Shown here in pieces: positions 54,076-63,021 of a DNA stretch of 64,000 nucleotides. A program made the position numbers and the translations under genes. Source of the DNA: JBGAHD01 sp044226395 (GTDB taxonomy: Bacteria; Pseudomonadota; Gammaproteobacteria; Xanthomonadales; Ahniellaceae); NCBI GenBank assembly GCA_044226395.1, contig JBGAHD010000004.1:62001-126000 (forward strand), given 5' to 3'. The notes under the pieces were generated by a model. That model made no database searches and was not told the DNA's origin. It saw nothing but the letters and a program-made list of their open reading frames with translations. Numbering within the stretch: the stretch's first letter is position 1; each line of letters starts with the position of its first letter.

Positions 54076-56248
54076 ACACGGCGTCGCCCGTGCCTTGCGT
54101 GGCCTGCCATTGCGTGAGCAGCGCGATCAGGGCCTGCGCCGTGTTGGTGGCGGATGGCGCGCCGGCTTGATTGCCTTGGTTCACGCCATGACAGCCATCG
54201 CACACGCGAATCTCGCCCGGCTGGATCGTGACCCAATAGCGCTCGCGCACCAGCGGTAGACCATTCGGCGAGAGCGACTGCCACGTCAGCGCACGCCCCG
54301 CTGGCACGAACATCGCGACGGAGCCATCGGCGAATAAGGCTTTCGCGCCCGCGATGCCGGCGACATCGGGCGGATTGTGTTGTTGCGCGATGGCATCGTG
54401 CAGTGGTCGCGGCACCGTGCGTCGACCGTTCTGCGGAGAGGCCACATTGCCGACACCACGCACCGCATCGCCCTGAAAAACTTGCATCGCGCCCAAGTCG
54501 TAGATCGTTCCGCCCGCGCCCGTGGTCTGCACGCCGCCCGGCACGCGCAGATTGAAAGGCTGTTGGCGATCCGCCGCGTCACGCGCGGTGATGTTGCGCA
54601 CCACGACCAGCCCCAGTTGGTTCTGCGTCAGGAACTGTCGAAACGCCGCTTGCGACACCCCCGTCTGCGTAAACGCGGCAGCTTCGGGCGCAGCCACCGC
54701 GCCGAAGCTCACGGCGGATGGCGCCGCACGCGCGCGCACTTCGACCGGTTGGATCTCCCACAGATTGCCGCTCCACATCACCAGCGTGCCGGGATTGAAG
54801 AACTGCACCGAGCGCGCGATGCCGCTGCCAGGCGTGAGCGTGGTGCCGGGCACGAAGTCGCCCACGCCACCGTTCTGCGTCAATCGATACAGACGAAATG
54901 CGTAGTTCGGCTGCGGATTGGCGACCGTGCCGCCATTGGTCGCCGCGCCGGGCGTGGCGGTGAAAGCCGCGACCAGATCGCCGCCACTGGTGGGCAAGGG
55001 ATCGCGGAAATGGCCGATGTTGTTGGCATTGGCTTGCAAGAAGGCCGTCGCGCGATTGCTAACGTACTGCACGGTGACGCTAGCCGCATTGGTGCCGGGC
55101 GCCGCGCCAAACGCGACGATCTGTCCCGAGGCGAACATGCCGAATTCCTGCGTGTCGACCGCGAGATAGCGTCCCGCGACATTCGGATCCTCGCCCGACA
55201 TCAGTACATTGTTGACGAAGTTCGGATTCGTGCGACCCGACGTCGCCGATTGAAAATCAACGAGGTTGGGATCGTCGGTGAAGGTCCGGCCCACCGCGAA
55301 GCGCAACTCGTGCCGCCCCAGATGATTGAGCGTCAGATCGCCCGTGCCATCTTGCCCCATCATCCACGGGAAGAATTGGTTGAATTCGAAGTTGCGGTAG
55401 TTCGCGCCTACCGGCGCGCTCAAAGGTTCGGGATACAGATCCTGGCCGGTCTGCGTCGCGGCGCCCAGCAATTCCGACGCGTAATCGAAACCACCCGTGG
55501 CATTGCCCAGATTCGCGTCCTGCTGCAGATGATCCCAGCGCGTGAACAGCACGCGTCCAAAGCTATCGACGAAGGGATGGAAGGAACCCGACGGCGCGTG
55601 ATCATAGACCCGCAGCGCGCCGGTCGACGGGTCAAGATGCCAGATGCCGGTATTAGTGAGATCGGTGCGATACTCATCGCGCAGCGGATACAGATGCGCC
55701 GCGCCATTCACCGGCCGATCGGACACGAACACGATCGTGCCATCGGACAAATACGCCGGATGCGTGTTGTTGTAGCCGGTCGGTTGATTTGGCACGGGCG
55801 TGACCACGGCCGTTGGCCCGCCCTGCTGCAGGTTCGTCACTTCATACAGCTGCCAGGTGTAGTTCTCCGCGCCACCTTGCTGCGTCGGCGCGCCGATCAC
55901 CATGCTGAAGAGGATCTTGTTGCCACTCCAATGCACCGTCGGATCGCGCACGGCAATGGCACTGGCGCCCTGCATCGCGGCCACCGTGCCGAAGCCCGCC
56001 TCGCGCGTGAGATTGCGCACGCTGCCATCGGGATAGCGAATGAACAGATCACCGCCGCGCGGCGCCTTGGCGATGTCGGGCAGATGACTGCCGAAGGCGG
56101 AAGCGACTGTGGTCGCGCCCGGATCATCGGCCAAGGGCACTTGGCCCACGAAAGCGATCGGCTGCGTGATGGCCGCGCGCGCATCGACCGCGAGCGCGCC
56201 CAACACGGCGCAGGTCAACACGCGAAACATCAAAGACGGTAGCGACAT
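54056..56248 (-). CDS. Secreted monoheme HzsA-related protein
   Basis: 730 residues from the ATG at 56248, preceded by gaggggg; a 28-residue longer frame has no signal. Signal peptide ends 'ALAVDARA'. The mature part is a TolB/WD-like propeller with 'VHWSGNKILFSMVI', 'HPAYLSDGTIVFVSDRPVN' and 'HPFVDSFGRVLFTRWDHLQ'; this arrangement resembles proteins annotated as HzsA-related (hydrazine synthase alpha-like). The C-terminus has one heme site 'VCDGCHG'. There are no genes for anammox here, so hydrazine synthesis is not implied; a periplasmic redox role is likely. A hairpin lies between it and the hydrolase upstream. Confidence 0.75.
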   Translation of the reverse strand: MSLPSLMFRVLTCAVLGALAVDARAAITQPIAFVGQVPLADDPGATTVASAFGSHLPDIAKAPRGGDLFIRYPDGSVRNLTREAGFGTVAAMQGASAIAVRDPTVHWSGNKILFSMVIGAPTQQGGAENYTWQLYEVTNLQQGGPTAVVTPVPNQPTGYNNTHPAYLSDGTIVFVSDRPVNGAAHLYPLRDEYRTDLTNTGIWHLDPSTGALRVYDHAPSGSFHPFVDSFGRVLFTRWDHLQQDANLGNATGGFDYASELLGAATQTGQDLYPEPLSAPVGANYRNFEFNQFFPWMMGQDGTGDLTLNHLGRHELRFAVGRTFTDDPNLVDFQSATSGRTNPNFVNNVLMSGEDPNVAGRYLAVDTQEFGMFASGQIVAFGAAPGTNAASVTVQYVSNRATAFLQANANNIGHFRDPLPTSGGDLVAAFTATPGAATNGGTVANPQPNYAFRLYRLTQNGGVGDFVPGTTLTPGSGIARSVQFFNPGTLVMWSGNLWEIQPVEVRARAAPSAVSFGAVAAPEAAAFTQTGVSQAAFRQFLTQNQLGLVVVRNITARDAADRQQPFNLRVPGGVQTTGAGGTIYDLGAMQVFQGDAVRGVGNVASPQNGRRTVPRPLHDAIAQQHNPPDVAGIAGAKALFADGSVAMFVPAGRALTWQSLSPNGLPLVRERYWVTIQPGEIRVCDGCHGVNQGNQAGAPSATNTAQALIALLTQWQATQGTGDAVFKNDFE

Positions 56249-56353
56249 GATTTCCCCCTCGGCGGTGTCGGTACGTTTGGAAACGCCGCACTCCGAGGTT
56301 CCTGCCGCCTTTCGTCGGGATTTCTCACCCACTCCGCGCGAACGGCCCGAGTG

Positions 56354-56380
56354 GCGCGACGAGTGGTGGGCTCGTCGCGC
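56354..56380. terminator. Perfect 10-bp hairpin between two minus-strand genes
   Basis: Arms 56354-56363 and 56371-56380 pair exactly around a 7-nt loop; an outer pair of 5-bp arms (56346-56350 with 56385-56389) extends it. It lies just after the hydrolase stop on the minus strand and before the HzsA-like start. No T-run follows, so attenuation or mRNA-end protection is as likely as termination. Confidence 0.4.
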
Positions 56381-56395
56381 GCATTCGGGTGGGGA

Positions 56396-57874
56396 CTAGC
56401 GCGGCGGCCCCTTCAAGGCCGCCAGGAACGAGGGCGCCGGCACGACGAGGCGATCATGCTCGAGCTTTCGCCCTTCCAGAAACGCCACGATGGTCTGCGT
56501 GATCTCCGGCGAGAGCATGAAGAGGTTATGCCCCGCGTTCTCGACTAGCACATGCTTGGCATTTGGAAACCGCGCCGCCGTCTGCGCGGCGGATTCGGGA
56601 TAGGTGCGGCCGTCGAGCGTGCCGCTCAGGAACAGGATCGGCGTGTCGGCACTGAACGGCGCGCGGAAGCTTTCGCCGAGATCCTTCATGCCATACGCGC
56701 CGCGCAGTTGTGGCATTGGAAAATTCAGCCAATCGCCCAGCACCGCGGTGCGCGCTTGCGTTTCCATTTCACTAAGACGCGCGGGCGAAATACCGGAGGC
56801 AACGTCCATCGCCTCGGCCATGCCAGAAGCGTAGCGGCCGAAATCCTTGCGCAGATAGTCGTAGGCCGGCTGCGCGATCGCCGAGTTCTCGCCCATCGTC
56901 AGCGCCAGCACCATGGCCGGAATGTTCGCGGCCATCGAGGGATCGGCGATCATGCCCGACAGCAGCATTTGCAGATCGATCTTGCCCAAGGTCAGGCGAG
57001 CGGGCTTGCCATCGGCTTGCACGATGTCGACGGTGATCGGTTGCTTGTCCAAGGCTTCAAGCAGCGCCTGCAAACTCTGACGCACGTCTGGAAAGAGTTG
57101 CGCGGCACCGGGTTCGGCCTTGATCGCGGCTTGCAGGCGGGTGAAATAGGCTTCGGTCAGCGCGGGCAGTTTCACCGTCTCGTGCAGATCCTCGATGCTC
57201 GCGAACACGGCCTTGTCGATGATCTTCGGATAGCGCTTGATCGTCGCCAGGCCCAAGTGCGTGCCGTAGCTGATGCCCCAGAGCGTGATCTTCTTGGCGC
57301 CCAACACGCGGCGCAGTTCATCGAGATCGGCCGCGCTCTCCCACGTCGTGTAGCCCGCGAGATCGACGCCGGCCTCGCGCCAGAACTTCGCGCAGAACTT
57401 CGCTTGATCGAGCAGAAGCTTCTGGACTGCTTCGGCGCGCAACGGTTGATCCAGCGGATACGACGTACCGGCATCGCACCGCGGAATGTGGTTGGAATCG
57501 CCCGTGCCGCGCTGATCGAACGCGATCACATCGGCCACTTCACGCAGGGCCATGAACAGCGGAAAGCGCTCACCGCGCGCCGTGCCCACGCCCGAACCAC
57601 CCGGCCCACCGGCCAGATAGACGATGGGCGAACCGGGCTTGGGATTGGTCGACGGAAAGCGCACGAAGCTCAGTTCAATCGAGCGACTGCGCGGGTTGTC
57701 GCGATGCTCGGGCACGGTGAAGGTCACGCGCTCGGCCTTGACCTCGGTGCCATTGGCCGCGCGAAACGTGTAGTCCTCGCGATGCGGCGGCTTCGGCGCG
57801 GACTTGGCCGCAACATCGGCGACCGCGCCGAACGTCAGCGTGGCGAACAGCAGACTCAGTAGCGAACGATGCAT
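56396..57874 (-). CDS. Secreted alpha/beta hydrolase, TAP/proline-iminopeptidase type
   Basis: 492 residues with a signal peptide (about 1-23). The N-terminal hydrolase half has 'IVYLAGGPGGSGVGTARG' (oxyanion loop HGGPG-like), 'VIAFDQRGTGDSNHIP' and the nucleophile elbow 'LWGISYGTHLGLA'; the C-terminal part with 'ILFLSGTLDGRTYPESAAQ' and 'VENAGHNLF' carries the Asp and His. This is the layout of tripeptidyl aminopeptidase-like (TAP) hydrolases, which cut amino acids or peptides from N-termini. It acts in the periplasm or outside. Divergent from the LytS-type kinase. Confidence 0.9.
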   Translation of the reverse strand: MHRSLLSLLFATLTFGAVADVAAKSAPKPPHREDYTFRAANGTEVKAERVTFTVPEHRDNPRSRSIELSFVRFPSTNPKPGSPIVYLAGGPGGSGVGTARGERFPLFMALREVADVIAFDQRGTGDSNHIPRCDAGTSYPLDQPLRAEAVQKLLLDQAKFCAKFWREAGVDLAGYTTWESAADLDELRRVLGAKKITLWGISYGTHLGLATIKRYPKIIDKAVFASIEDLHETVKLPALTEAYFTRLQAAIKAEPGAAQLFPDVRQSLQALLEALDKQPITVDIVQADGKPARLTLGKIDLQMLLSGMIADPSMAANIPAMVLALTMGENSAIAQPAYDYLRKDFGRYASGMAEAMDVASGISPARLSEMETQARTAVLGDWLNFPMPQLRGAYGMKDLGESFRAPFSADTPILFLSGTLDGRTYPESAAQTAARFPNAKHVLVENAGHNLFMLSPEITQTIVAFLEGRKLEHDRLVVPAPSFLAALKGPPR

Positions 57875-58007
57875 GCGAAGGTCCTCGCGGTGGGGAGTGC
57901 GAGCAGCCTAGGCGCGCCACGTGCCCCGTGGCGGCGATGGTCGGTGAACGACCGCGCGCGTCGGTGAATGGTCCGGCGCGCGGGCGATTCCGTGATAGAA
58001 AAGCCGC

Positions 58008-59753
58008 ATGTCGATCGTCTGGCGCTTACTCGTCCTGTGCGTGCTCGTAGTCGGGGCTAGTCTCGCCCCGAGCGCGCGCGTTCACGCGAACGCGATCGAC
58101 GTGCCGCCCCCGAGCGTGCCGACGGCGCGCGTCGTCCTCGACGCCGATGACCCCGCGATGGCCAGCGTCGACTACGAAGACAGTGCTTGGCGACTGATGC
58201 CCTGGGAAGACGTCGATCCGCAACGACGCCTGGTCTGGATGCGTTTGCACGTCACGATGTCGACCGCGCAGATCGAGGCCTTTCGCGATCGGCCGCTCGC
58301 CATCTCCATCTCGGCGATGGCGGCTTACGAAGTGTTCTGGAACGGCGAGCGCGTCGGCGCCAGCGGCGTGCCGGGCGCGAGCGCGCGCGAGGAAGTGCCC
58401 GGCCCGATCGACACGCGCTTCTTGTTGCCGTCGCGACTGTCACGCGTCGGCGACAACGTGCTGGCCATTCGGCTGTCGAGCTTTCATCTGTCGCAGCGCC
58501 TGGCGACACCGATGCACTTCGTCGGCATCGCGCCAATCGATGCCGCCGGCCTGCCCTTTCCACGCCCGTGGTTCGCGATGGCTTGCGCGGGGGCCTTGCT
58601 GCTGGGCGCCGCGTACTTTGCGATTCTCTATGCGTCGGATCGCCGCGATCGCGGCGCGCTGTGGCTGGCCTTGATCTCGATTTGCGTGCTCGTGCAGTTG
58701 AGCGCGGAGATCATGCGCGCGCTGTGGCATTACCCGTATCCGCTGCACATTCCGCGACTTCGCGTCGTGCTGCTGGCCGCCATCGGCACGGGCATGTTCC
58801 TCGTCGTCTACGTGGCTGACCGTCACGCGCGCGCGCGGCTGTGGCGCTGGGTCGGCGTGGCCGCCATGGTCATGCTGGTCGCGGTGATGGCGTTCGATGG
58901 TTTCGATACCAAGACCGGCGCCGCGCTGTTCTTCGCGCTCTGGGTGATGATCGCCGCGGCCTTCGGCGCCGTGCTTCGACGCGATCGCGACGCCATCGTC
59001 ACCACGATCTGGGCGGTGGCGGTGATCGTCTGGCAGATGATCGAGATCTACACCTTCCTCGATCAGCAGTGGTATGTGGCCATCACGATCTTGCTGTTGA
59101 TCTTGTTCGCGCAGCAGGTCAGCGTGCTGCGACGCGAGCAAGAGCAACGCGTCAACGCGCAACTGCGCGCCACGCGCCTGGAACTGGAACTGCTCAAGCG
59201 CCAGATTCAACCGCATTTCCTATTGAACTCGCTGACCGCGCTAAGCGAATGGGTCGAGTCCGATCCCGCCACCGGCGTGCGCATGATCGAGGCCCTGGCC
59301 GATGAGTTTCGCGCCTTGAATGCCATCGGCGATCGCCGGCTGATTCCGTTGAGCGAAGAACTCAAGCTCTGCCGACATCACTTGACCATCATGAGCCTGC
59401 GCCTCGATCGGCCGTTCGAGCTGCGTTGCGAGGGCGTCGACGAAGCCCTGTGCGTTCCACCGGCGGTCTTGCACACCCTGATCGAGAACGCGTTGACGCA
59501 CAACGCCTATCCGCGAGGCGCGGTACTGCAATTGACCGCGACGCGCGAAACCGACGATCGCTGGCGTTACACCTTGCGTTCGCCCTGCACGTCCACGGAG
59601 GCCTCGCCCACCCGCGGCGGCAGCGGTCAGAACTACGTGCGCGCGCGCTTGGCCGAAGCCTTCGGCGACCGCGCGAGCTTCTCCGCCGCGCGCATCGATG
59701 ACGAATGGATCGACACCGTGATTCTGCCGGAGCATCGCGCATGCGCCTCGTGA
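58008..59753 (+). CDS. LytS-type sensor histidine kinase with 7TMR-DISM-like sensor
   Basis: 581 residues. A signal-like segment (1-28) precedes an extracytoplasmic beta-sandwich ('WRLMPWEDVDPQRRLVWMRLHVTMS', 'YEVFWNGERVGASGVPG') of the kind seen in 7TMR-DISMED sensors. Seven hydrophobic helices follow from about 185 to 380. The catalytic part is the PF06580 type: 'LELLKRQIQPHFLLNSLTAL' with His403 and a HATPase with 'VLHTLIENALTHN' and 'GGSGQNYVRARLAEAFG'. Its stop lies 13 bases inside the response-regulator gene, a typical two-component pair. The ligand is unknown. Confidence 0.92.
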   Translation: MSIVWRLLVLCVLVVGASLAPSARVHANAIDVPPPSVPTARVVLDADDPAMASVDYEDSAWRLMPWEDVDPQRRLVWMRLHVTMSTAQIEAFRDRPLAISISAMAAYEVFWNGERVGASGVPGASAREEVPGPIDTRFLLPSRLSRVGDNVLAIRLSSFHLSQRLATPMHFVGIAPIDAAGLPFPRPWFAMACAGALLLGAAYFAILYASDRRDRGALWLALISICVLVQLSAEIMRALWHYPYPLHIPRLRVVLLAAIGTGMFLVVYVADRHARARLWRWVGVAAMVMLVAVMAFDGFDTKTGAALFFALWVMIAAAFGAVLRRDRDAIVTTIWAVAVIVWQMIEIYTFLDQQWYVAITILLLILFAQQVSVLRREQEQRVNAQLRATRLELELLKRQIQPHFLLNSLTALSEWVESDPATGVRMIEALADEFRALNAIGDRRLIPLSEELKLCRHHLTIMSLRLDRPFELRCEGVDEALCVPPAVLHTLIENALTHNAYPRGAVLQLTATRETDDRWRYTLRSPCTSTEASPTRGGSGQNYVRARLAEAFGDRASFSAARIDDEWIDTVILPEHRACAS

Positions 59754-60442
59754 TCGTCGAGGATGAAACCCTGGTCGCGCGACGAATCGAGCGACTCGCG
59801 CGCGACATCCTGGGCGAGCAGCTGACCCAGGTCGACGTGGCCAGCGATCTGACCACGGCCAGCGCCGCGCTTGAACGCGGCGATACGGCCGTGCTCTTGC
59901 TGGATTTGAATCTCTCCGGCCGCGATGGCTTCGAACTGTTGCGCCGCGCCGTGGCCGAACCGTGTCAGACCATCGTGATCTCGGCCAATATCGATCGCGC
60001 GCTGGAGGCCTTCGAATTGGGCGTGGTCGACTTCGTGCCCAAACCCTTTCAACGAGAGCGTCTGGAGAAGGCCCTGCAGCGCGCGCTCGCGCCGCGTCGC
60101 GACCCCGAGCGCGCGCCGCGCTATCTGGCCACGACCTTGGCCGGGCGCGTCGACCTGATCGCCATCGACACCGTCGTCGCGATCCATGGCGCCGATGACT
60201 ACTCCGAGATCGAGACGCTCGACGGCCGCAAGCATCTGCACAAGAAGACGCTGACCGCGCTGCTGGATCTACTGCCCGAACGCTTTCAGCGCGTGCATCG
60301 CTCGCATCTGGTGAATTTGGATTTCGCGCGCGCGCTGCAAACCGACGATCAAGGTCGTCGCCACGTCGAACTCACGAACGGCACGCGCGTGCCCGTAGGG
60401 CGCTCGAACTACAAGGCCTTGAGCCAGCTGCTCGGCGACTGA
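59741..60442 (+). CDS. LytTR-family response regulator
   Basis: 233 residues from the ATG at 59741. The receiver (1-120) has acidic 'VEDETL', phospho-acceptor Asp55 in 'LLLDLNLSGRDGFE', Ser in 'VISANID' and Lys in 'DFVPKPFQRERLEKAL'. The C-terminal LytTR domain (about 130-232) holds 'LIAIDTVVAIHGADDYSEIETLDGRKHLHKKTL' and 'FQRVHRSHLVNLDFA', the strand-based DNA-binding fold. It overlaps its kinase gene by 13 bases. Target sites cannot be named from this window. Confidence 0.95.
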   Translation: MRLVIVEDETLVARRIERLARDILGEQLTQVDVASDLTTASAALERGDTAVLLLDLNLSGRDGFELLRRAVAEPCQTIVISANIDRALEAFELGVVDFVPKPFQRERLEKALQRALAPRRDPERAPRYLATTLAGRVDLIAIDTVVAIHGADDYSEIETLDGRKHLHKKTLTALLDLLPERFQRVHRSHLVNLDFARALQTDDQGRRHVELTNGTRVPVGRSNYKALSQLLGD

Positions 60443-60448
60443 GGCCGA

Positions 60449-62902
60449 TCAGACGCGCATCGACGAGAAGTCGAAATTCGCCTCGGTGCTCCACGGCGCG
60501 AATACGTTCGATTGCACGTAGTGCACGCCAAGTTTGAGCAACTCGGATATCTCACGCGCGTCACGCACGCCATGCGCCACGGTGAACTTGCCGTGCTTGC
60601 GGGCTTCGACCACCAGGCGTCCGCGTTCCGCGCCCCAGGTGCTGGCGCCGCCCTCGCCCACCGGCGGGGCTTCCAGACCCACGACGTAGAAAGCCGGATT
60701 GCGCACCAGGCGCAGATGACCTTCGCCACCGACCAGGCCCGTCACGGCCAGTCGCGCGCCGACCAATTGCAGCGCTTCGAGCGCGGACGAGAAACGCGTG
60801 AGCTCGCCGACGATTTCATCGGCTTGCAACTCGAGCACCAGCGAGGCCGGCGTCAACGCGCGCGCCTGCAACTCGGTGGCGAGCCACGGTGGAAAGGCCG
60901 GATCGATCGCGCTTTCGATCGCGAGCGGCACGTACAGCCGCATGTCCTCGCCGCGTTGCAGGCGCTCGCTCAACACCGCGAGGCTGCGCCGCATGCAATG
61001 GCGATCGGACGACACCACGCCGCCGACCTGGCGCGCGATCGAGCGCAAGCGCTCGGGCGCGATTTCGATGCGCGTGCTCGCCTTGGGCGCGATCAGCCCG
61101 AAGCGCAAGCTGTATTGCCCGGCCAGTTCGCCGGTCAACGGCACCAGGGCCTGATATTCGATCTGCACCGCTTCGGGAATCATCGAGCCGCGCAACAGCG
61201 CGCGCGCCAGACGAATCTCGGGATCTTCCGCCGGCTGATTGCGACTGCGTTCGAAGGCGACGGTGCCGTCATTGCGACGCAGCGCTTCCTTGGTCAACGC
61301 GCGCACGCGACGCACCAGGGCATCGGGCGTGTCGGCATTGCCGGTCAAGGGCACGGCGCCCATGGCCAGATCCAGGCGCAGGGATTGATCGATGCCGAGC
61401 CAACGGCGCGAGGCCAAACGCTCGCGCAAGCGCTCGACCTTCTCGCGCATCACGGCTTCGCTTTCGGCGCGCACCAGGGTCAGATAGCGCAATTCACCGA
61501 AGGCGCACACGGGACGCGCGAGTTCGGACTCGCCGGCAAGCGCCGCGGCGAACTGCTGCGCCAGCATGCCGCTGGCGACCAAGCCCAGTTCCTCGCGCAA
61601 TTGTTCGTCGCGCGCCACGCCGATCTCGACCAGGCTTACGAACTCGTGTTCGCCCGAGGAAATGCCGCGCGCAATCTCGTCGACCATGGCCTGACGGCTG
61701 ATCAGATTGCCGCGACGCTCGACCGTGGGGCCGTGCTCGACGCCACGCGTGGGCATCATGCGCGCGCGGCGGATGCGAGTCTCAACCTCGACGATCAGAT
61801 GCCGCGGCTTGACCGGCTTGGTGATGAAATCATCGCCGCCCATGCGGATCGCGTCGAAACGCTTGTCCAGATCGGTTTCGCCGGACAGGAACACGATCGG
61901 CAGGAACTGATACTCGGGACGCTCGCGCAGCAACTGCGCGACTTCGATGCCGTTCATGCCCGGCAAATACAAATCGAGCAGCACCAGATCGGGCTTGAAC
62001 TCGACCACGGCGTCGAACACTTCATCGGGCCGCAGGCACACGCGCGTGCCGATGCCGCGCAGGCGCAACACCGATTCGCAGTACATGGCCTGCGTGTTGT
62101 CGTCCTCGACGATCAGCACGCGGTAGTTGAGATTGCGCTGGTGAGCGATGAGCTCGTCCAGGCGCGTGGCGATGGCCAGGGCCTCGGTGCTTTCCATCAC
62201 CGCGTCGGCGCCGGCGCGATGCGCGAACAGCCGGCGCGAGGCGTCGATCTCGGCGCCCACGACCAGGGCGATCAAGCGACCCTTGACCTCGCCGCGCGTG
62301 CGCTCGATGTGCTCGAGCAGTTCGGCGAGCTGCGCCATGTCGGCCTGATCCACGACCACGGCATCGGGCGCGCCCGATTCGACCATGGACAAGGCTTGCG
62401 CCAAGTCATCGCAGGGCTTCACCACATAGCGGTGTTGACCCAACTGCGCCGCCAGGCCGTGAATCTCGGCCGCGCGGGAGCGCAGGTAGAGAACGATGCG
62501 ACGATCTTCGTCATTGGGCGCGACGCGCTGCTTCGCGGCGCGGCCGCCGGTGACTTCGTTATTGAGGCGCGCGATCAGCTCATTGAGGCGCGCGCGCTGA
62601 GCATTGGACGGATACAGCCGGCCTTCGACGAAGGTGCACAGATACACCGCGAACTCGACCGCGGGCTCGGCGATGCCGCGCTCGCCCAGGGCTTCGGCGG
62701 CGGAGGAAATGCGTTCGATTTCCTCGTATTGCGCCATGGCGGCCATGGCATTCCAGGAACCCGATTGCAGTTCCTTCCACGATTCGACCAGTTCGCGCAG
62801 GCGCGACTTGAGTTCGGCCGCGTCGCGTGGCGCGGCCACGGCGGCATCCTCGGCAGTCGATGGCGCGGCGGCCACTGCCTTGGTCTGTTGGATGGGCGTC
62901 AT
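60449..62902 (-). CDS. Dual-receiver protein with degenerate GGDEF and EAL domains
   Basis: 817 residues, no membrane helix. A helical N-terminus (1-120) is followed by a pseudo-receiver (about 134-250, no Asp pocket) and a normal receiver (261-380) with Asp310 in 'LVLLDLYLPGMNGIEV', Thr/Ser in 'VFLSGETD' and Lys362 in 'ITKPVKP'. Next a GGDEF-like domain (about 395-560) has 'AFGELRYLTLV' instead of GGDEF, and an EAL-like domain (about 575-815) has 'YQALVPL' instead of EAL and lacks DDFG. Both enzymatic sites look dead, so it probably works as a phosphorylation-controlled binding protein. Confidence 0.85.
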   Translation of the reverse strand: MTPIQQTKAVAAAPSTAEDAAVAAPRDAAELKSRLRELVESWKELQSGSWNAMAAMAQYEEIERISSAAEALGERGIAEPAVEFAVYLCTFVEGRLYPSNAQRARLNELIARLNNEVTGGRAAKQRVAPNDEDRRIVLYLRSRAAEIHGLAAQLGQHRYVVKPCDDLAQALSMVESGAPDAVVVDQADMAQLAELLEHIERTRGEVKGRLIALVVGAEIDASRRLFAHRAGADAVMESTEALAIATRLDELIAHQRNLNYRVLIVEDDNTQAMYCESVLRLRGIGTRVCLRPDEVFDAVVEFKPDLVLLDLYLPGMNGIEVAQLLRERPEYQFLPIVFLSGETDLDKRFDAIRMGGDDFITKPVKPRHLIVEVETRIRRARMMPTRGVEHGPTVERRGNLISRQAMVDEIARGISSGEHEFVSLVEIGVARDEQLREELGLVASGMLAQQFAAALAGESELARPVCAFGELRYLTLVRAESEAVMREKVERLRERLASRRWLGIDQSLRLDLAMGAVPLTGNADTPDALVRRVRALTKEALRRNDGTVAFERSRNQPAEDPEIRLARALLRGSMIPEAVQIEYQALVPLTGELAGQYSLRFGLIAPKASTRIEIAPERLRSIARQVGGVVSSDRHCMRRSLAVLSERLQRGEDMRLYVPLAIESAIDPAFPPWLATELQARALTPASLVLELQADEIVGELTRFSSALEALQLVGARLAVTGLVGGEGHLRLVRNPAFYVVGLEAPPVGEGGASTWGAERGRLVVEARKHGKFTVAHGVRDAREISELLKLGVHYVQSNVFAPWSTEANFDFSSMRV

Positions 62903-63021
62903 CGGGGTCCCCGCTCTGCCATCGCATTGTCCACGATATCGGCCAGCAGGGAACAGCCGCCTGCGCAGTCGATCACAAAGTTGACAGGGGTTAACATGCG
63001 CGGCCCCGTTCGGCCCAGCCC

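Noticed and set aside
54056..56248. Hydrazine synthase and an anammox lifestyle
   Set aside because: Only one HzsA-like gene with a single heme site is present; no other subunits or anammox genes are in the window.
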